Of a stretch of 64,000 nt of DNA, positions 61,152 through 64,000 are shown one piece after another. The notes beneath the pieces were generated by a model. The model was given only the letters and a program-made list of their open reading frames with translations, did not search any database and was not told where the DNA came from. The DNA lies in contig NZ_CP041253.1 in the NCBI RefSeq assembly GCF_006575665.1, forward strand, positions 3,385,001 to 3,449,000. The letters run 5' to 3'. The first letter of the stretch is position 1. Every line of letters starts with the position of its first letter. Both the position numbers and the translations under genes were made by a program. This DNA is from Echinicola soli (GTDB taxonomy: Bacteria; Bacteroidota; Bacteroidia; Cytophagales; Cyclobacteriaceae).

Positions 61152-62627
61152 ATGAAAAGATCAGTACTATTTATGCTAGTGGGGCTGTGCTTTTCCTTTG
61201 GGGTAAAAGCACAAGAATTGCTCAATTCAGATTCCTCCGCTGTTTCAAACCATCAGGTGACCATAAAAGGAAAGAAAGTTCCCTATACCGCAACAGTAGG
61301 GACCCAGCCAGTTTGGGACAAAGAAGGTGAAGAAGTGGCGTATCTCTTTTATACGTATTATGAGCGGAGCGATGTGGAGAATAAATCCGATCGACCCTTG
61401 GTGGTTTCTTTTAATGGTGGCCCTGGATCCGCTTCTATCTGGATGCACATTGCCTATACGGGCCCGGTTTTGCTAAATATTGATGAGGAAGGAAACCCAG
61501 TACAGCCGTATGGCTATCGGGGAAATTCGCATTCCATTTTGGATGTGGCAGACATCGTATATGTTGATCCTGTCAATACCGGGTATTCCCGGATTACAGA
61601 TAAGGACGCTGATCGGTCACAGTTTTTTGGGGTAAATGCGGATGTGAATTATCTTGCCGAATGGGTGAGAGCGTTCGTTACCCGTCAAAATCGCTGGGCG
61701 TCTCCGAAGTTTTTGATTGGGGAAAGTTATGGAACCACACGGGTGTCTGGTCTGGTAAACCGCCTCCAGAATAGCCAATGGATGTACTTTAACGGGGTAG
61801 TACTGGTGTCGCCAACTGATTTGGGCATTGACAGGGAAGGACCAGTGGCTGCTGCCAACTACTTGCCCTATTATGCCGCGACCGCTTGGTACCATGGTGT
61901 TCTTGATCCCTCTTTGCAAAATAAGGATCTTGATGAGATTTTGCCGGAAGTAGAGGATTTTACCGTTAATGAACTGATTCCTGCCATGGTGAAGGGAGGC
62001 TTTCTTACGGAGGAAAGGAAAAAGGAGCTGGCAAGCAAAATGTCCGAATACTCTGGGCTAAATGAGGAAGTGATCTTAGCGCATAACTTGGCGGTGCCCA
62101 CAGGATTTTTCTGGAAAGAATTGCTTAGAGACCAAGGATTAATAGTGGGAAGACTGGACAGTAGGTATCGTGGCGTGGATCGACAGGATGCCGGAAGCCG
62201 CTATGATTATGATCCGGCACTGTCCAGCTGGAACCATGCTTTTGCTCCGGCCTTTAACCACTATATGATCAATGAACTTGATTTTAAAACTGATATAAAT
62301 TATTTCCTTTTTGGTCCTGTCCATCCTTGGGACAGAAGTGGCGATCAGACAGGTGAAAACCTAAGGTCAGCACTTGCCCAAAACCCGTATTTGCATGTGA
62401 TGATCCAGTCAGGGTATTTTGATGGCGGTACGGATTACTTTAACGCCAAATATTCCATGTGGCAAATGGATCCAAGCGGAAAGTTAAAGGACAGGCTCTC
62501 GTGGAAGGGATATCGTAGCGGTCATATGATGTACCTGAGGTCGGAGGATCTGGAAAAAGCCAATGAGGATATCAGGGAATTCATCAAAAAAGCTGTTCCT
62601 GAAGCAGGAACCCCCGCAAAGTATTAA
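61152..62627 (+). CDS. S10 serine carboxypeptidase-like exported peptidase
   Basis: 491 residues from the ATG at 61152, chosen because MKRSVLFMLVGLCFSFGVKA is a good signal peptide; the open frame extends upstream to 60930 but that part is not family-like. Catalytic serine S192 in GESYGTTRVSG, oxyanion region VSFNGGPGSASIW, the aspartate probably in YFDGGTDYFN and the histidine in GYRSGHMMYL are all visible. It should remove C-terminal residues from peptides in the periplasm or outside the cell. Followed by a hairpin terminator. Confidence 0.9.
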   Translation: MKRSVLFMLVGLCFSFGVKAQELLNSDSSAVSNHQVTIKGKKVPYTATVGTQPVWDKEGEEVAYLFYTYYERSDVENKSDRPLVVSFNGGPGSASIWMHIAYTGPVLLNIDEEGNPVQPYGYRGNSHSILDVADIVYVDPVNTGYSRITDKDADRSQFFGVNADVNYLAEWVRAFVTRQNRWASPKFLIGESYGTTRVSGLVNRLQNSQWMYFNGVVLVSPTDLGIDREGPVAAANYLPYYAATAWYHGVLDPSLQNKDLDEILPEVEDFTVNELIPAMVKGGFLTEERKKELASKMSEYSGLNEEVILAHNLAVPTGFFWKELLRDQGLIVGRLDSRYRGVDRQDAGSRYDYDPALSSWNHAFAPAFNHYMINELDFKTDINYFLFGPVHPWDRSGDQTGENLRSALAQNPYLHVMIQSGYFDGGTDYFNAKYSMWQMDPSGKLKDRLSWKGYRSGHMMYLRSEDLEKANEDIREFIKKAVPEAGTPAKY

Positions 62628-62696
62628 CACAACATGGTATTTTGCGGTGATGTGGAATTAAGCTTATGAAGGAGTAAGAAATAACCAAAAGCTGCG

Positions 62697-62736
62697 AAAG
62701 GCTACCAAAAGGCGATGACTTATGGTAGCCTTTTTT
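62697..62736 (+). terminator. Terminator of the S10 gene overlapping the convergent gluQ end
   Basis: AAAGGCTACCA (62697-62707) pairs with TGGTAGCCTTT (62723-62733) around a 15-base loop, followed by more T. The 3' arm is the last four sense codons and the loop end is the stop codon of the minus-strand tRNA synthetase-like gene. Confidence 0.8.
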
Positions 62737-63607
62737 GATTAAAGGCCCGTTCAAATTCCTCCAAACTAAAAACGGATTCGCTGAAGCCCATAAATACGCC
62801 CAACTGTTGGTAAATTGCTTCTTTGGACTTGCCTAATTTCCTCAGGCCGTGGATAGAAGTGCTTCCGGCGCTTTTGGAGAGTTTGTGCTCACCATTATCC
62901 ATCAAAAGAGGGTGATGATAAAAAGTGCCTTTTGAAAATTGGTTTTCAGGCAATAGGTCCGCAATGAAAAGCTGTGTCCAGCTGGAATCCTGAAGATCAT
63001 CACCACGCACGATCAGGTCCACGCCATAGTGAATATCATCAACGACAGAGGCCAGCTGATAGGAGGGAGCACCATCTTTTTTTCTGATGATAAAATCCTT
63101 CATTATGGCAGGAAGAGGCGATACGAGTTCGTTGCTTTCCATCTGCATTGTCAGTGGTCTTTGGTCGGTTTTTAGCCGCCAGTTTACCTGTTTATGACCT
63201 AAACCGATATGTTTAGCACGACAGGTGCCGGGGTAGCTGCCATCTGGGGATGACTGTGCTATTTTCTTTCTGCTGCATTGGCAAGCATACACGAGGTTTT
63301 TGCCCACCAGTTGATCAAGTACTTTGTGGTACAGTGGCATGCGGTGGATTTGCGAAAAGGAGTCTTGATATTCTTTTACGTTCCTGGGGCCATAGTGCCA
63401 TGGGAAATCCAGGAACCTGAGGGTATCAAACAAGTCTTCCACATAGGACATTTTCACCCTGTTTTGATCCAGATCATCTATTCTTAGCATGATTTTGGTG
63501 CCGTGTCTCTTGGCCAAAGCATACGTTATGGCGAACGAGAGTGCATTGCCAAGATGTAGGAATCCACTTGGTGTAGGGGCAATTCTGGTCAGTCGATATG
63601 TTTTCAT
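62720..63607 (-). CDS. gluQ: Glutamyl-Q tRNA(Asp) synthetase-like protein
   Basis: 295 residues from the ATG at 63607 (MKTYRLTRIAPTPSGFLHLG); an upstream ATG at 63622 adds only five residues. The HIGH-like segment is FLHLGN and the KMSKS-like motif KLSKS. A cysteine set (ACQCSRKKI, YPGTCRAKH) forms the zinc site typical of GluQRS. It lacks the anticodon-binding domain of full GluRS. GluQRS charges glutamate onto queuosine in tRNA(Asp). It is convergent with the S10 gene and shares a terminator hairpin. Confidence 0.87.
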   Translation of the reverse strand: MKTYRLTRIAPTPSGFLHLGNALSFAITYALAKRHGTKIMLRIDDLDQNRVKMSYVEDLFDTLRFLDFPWHYGPRNVKEYQDSFSQIHRMPLYHKVLDQLVGKNLVYACQCSRKKIAQSSPDGSYPGTCRAKHIGLGHKQVNWRLKTDQRPLTMQMESNELVSPLPAIMKDFIIRKKDGAPSYQLASVVDDIHYGVDLIVRGDDLQDSSWTQLFIADLLPENQFSKGTFYHHPLLMDNGEHKLSKSAGSTSIHGLRKLGKSKEAIYQQLGVFMGFSESVFSLEEFERAFNQKRLP

Positions 63608-63869
63608 GGAAAATGGAGCCATGATGGTCAGGGAACAATGGAGATACGCAATTATACCAGCAAAACTTGAAAGTAAAAACTTGGCTTAGCGGAAACTGAT
63701 AAAAAAACAGAAAAGACCTTGCTAAAAGCTGGAGTTTCTTTATGATCTGTCAGGAACAAAACCTATTCGTGAAATGAAATGCTGGATTTGCGATTGAAAA
63801 GTTATAATTTACAGTTCAGAAAGTGCTGTTACCGCATTAAACATAATTTTTAAGTTATATATTTTACTA

Positions 63870-64000
63870 ATGGAAAACGATTTAAAGCTTGCCGTATTGA
63901 TTGATGCTGACAATATCCCTTCAGGCTATGTGCAGGAAATGATGGAGGAAATAGCCAAATACGGAAACCCCACTGTGAAGCGAATATATGGTGATTGGAC
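63870..64000 (+). CDS. NYN domain protein (LabA/DUF88-like), 5' part only
   Basis: The first 43 codons are in the window: MENDLKLAVLIDADNIPSGY, then AKYGNPTVKRIYGDW. DADN and GD are the metal-binding acidic residues of the NYN/PIN-like nuclease fold. In Bacteroidota such proteins usually continue into an OST-HTH (LOTUS) RNA-binding domain, which would lie beyond the edge. Probable ribonuclease; target unknown. Confidence 0.85.
   Translation, partial: MENDLKLAVLIDADNIPSGYVQEMMEEIAKYGNPTVKRIYGDW

Noticed and set aside
1..64000. tRNA, rRNA, CRISPR, prophage or intact insertion sequence
   Set aside because: None seen by reading: no regularly spaced repeats, no transposase or phage proteins, no tRNA-like cloverleaf recognised. 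A tRNAscan or Infernal run would be decisive.

Overview
The window reads as a chromosomal segment of a Bacteroidota bacterium, most likely a Cytophagales/Cyclobacteriaceae relative of Echinicola, Cyclobacterium or Algoriphagus. This is inferred from type IX secretion genes (porU, porV), a SusC/SusD/SusE glycan-uptake locus, Bacteroidota promoter boxes (TTTG-N19/20-TAnnTTTG) and poor Shine-Dalgarno signals. Gene density is high. I saw no tRNA, rRNA, CRISPR array, intact insertion sequence or prophage.

Layout. 1-4997: end of a CPA2 antiporter, an Mpo1-like membrane protein, a FAD oxidoreductase, an NhaC antiporter overlapping a DEDDy exonuclease, and YigZ. 5204-7464: a three-gene surface-sugar cassette (FdtA-like ketoisomerase, FemAB/GNAT-like protein, GT2). 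7468-14564 (minus): a tightly packed five-gene operon of MBL hydrolase, pssA, porU, porV and an M16 protein without zinc ligands. 14622-20782: FAD oxidoreductase, a large pseudoprotease/propeller/barrel protein, yicC and thyA. 20888-25271: class IV aminotransferase, sdaAB, then a TolC protein and periplasmic adaptor ending in a 24-bp terminator. 25701-27158: a cytosolic-looking binding-protein-fold gene and a yeast-type cytosine deaminase. 27412-29632: GbsR regulator, two tandem paralogous small membrane proteins and an SDR, followed by a 7TM histidine kinase.

31562-46690 is an alpha-glucan utilisation locus. It holds an MFS sugar transporter, a GH31 alpha-glucosidase without signal peptide and a LacI regulator on the minus strand. 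On the plus strand are susC, susD, susE and, beyond a class II fructose-bisphosphate aldolase, a lipoprotein GH13 alpha-amylase. A likely model is surface cleavage by GH13, import by SusCD, transfer across the inner membrane by the MFS carrier, hydrolysis by GH31 and repression by LacI acting at a direct repeat upstream of susC. 46913-47422 is a winged-helix/nucleotidyltransferase-like regulator with a palindrome over its own promoter. 47808-51979 is an oxidative pentose phosphate operon (rpiB, gnd, zwf, pgl).

52113-64000 carries mixed genes: a small GNAT protein, a Tat-type Gfo/Idh/MocA oxidoreductase, a beta-barrel protein, a carbon-nitrogen hydrolase with a 65-residue membrane protein, lipoproteins, a GT-C glycosyltransferase, a WYL regulator, an S10 peptidase, a glutamyl-Q tRNA synthetase-like protein and the start of a NYN-domain protein. 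Intergenic regions carry degenerate palindromic and direct repeats. The most interesting signals are four genes whose -7 promoter box lies 3-4 bases before the ATG (probably leaderless mRNAs), the yeast-like deaminase neighbourhood, the GbsR/tandem-membrane-protein/SDR cluster, the palindrome over the winged-helix promoter, and terminators buried in convergent coding regions.
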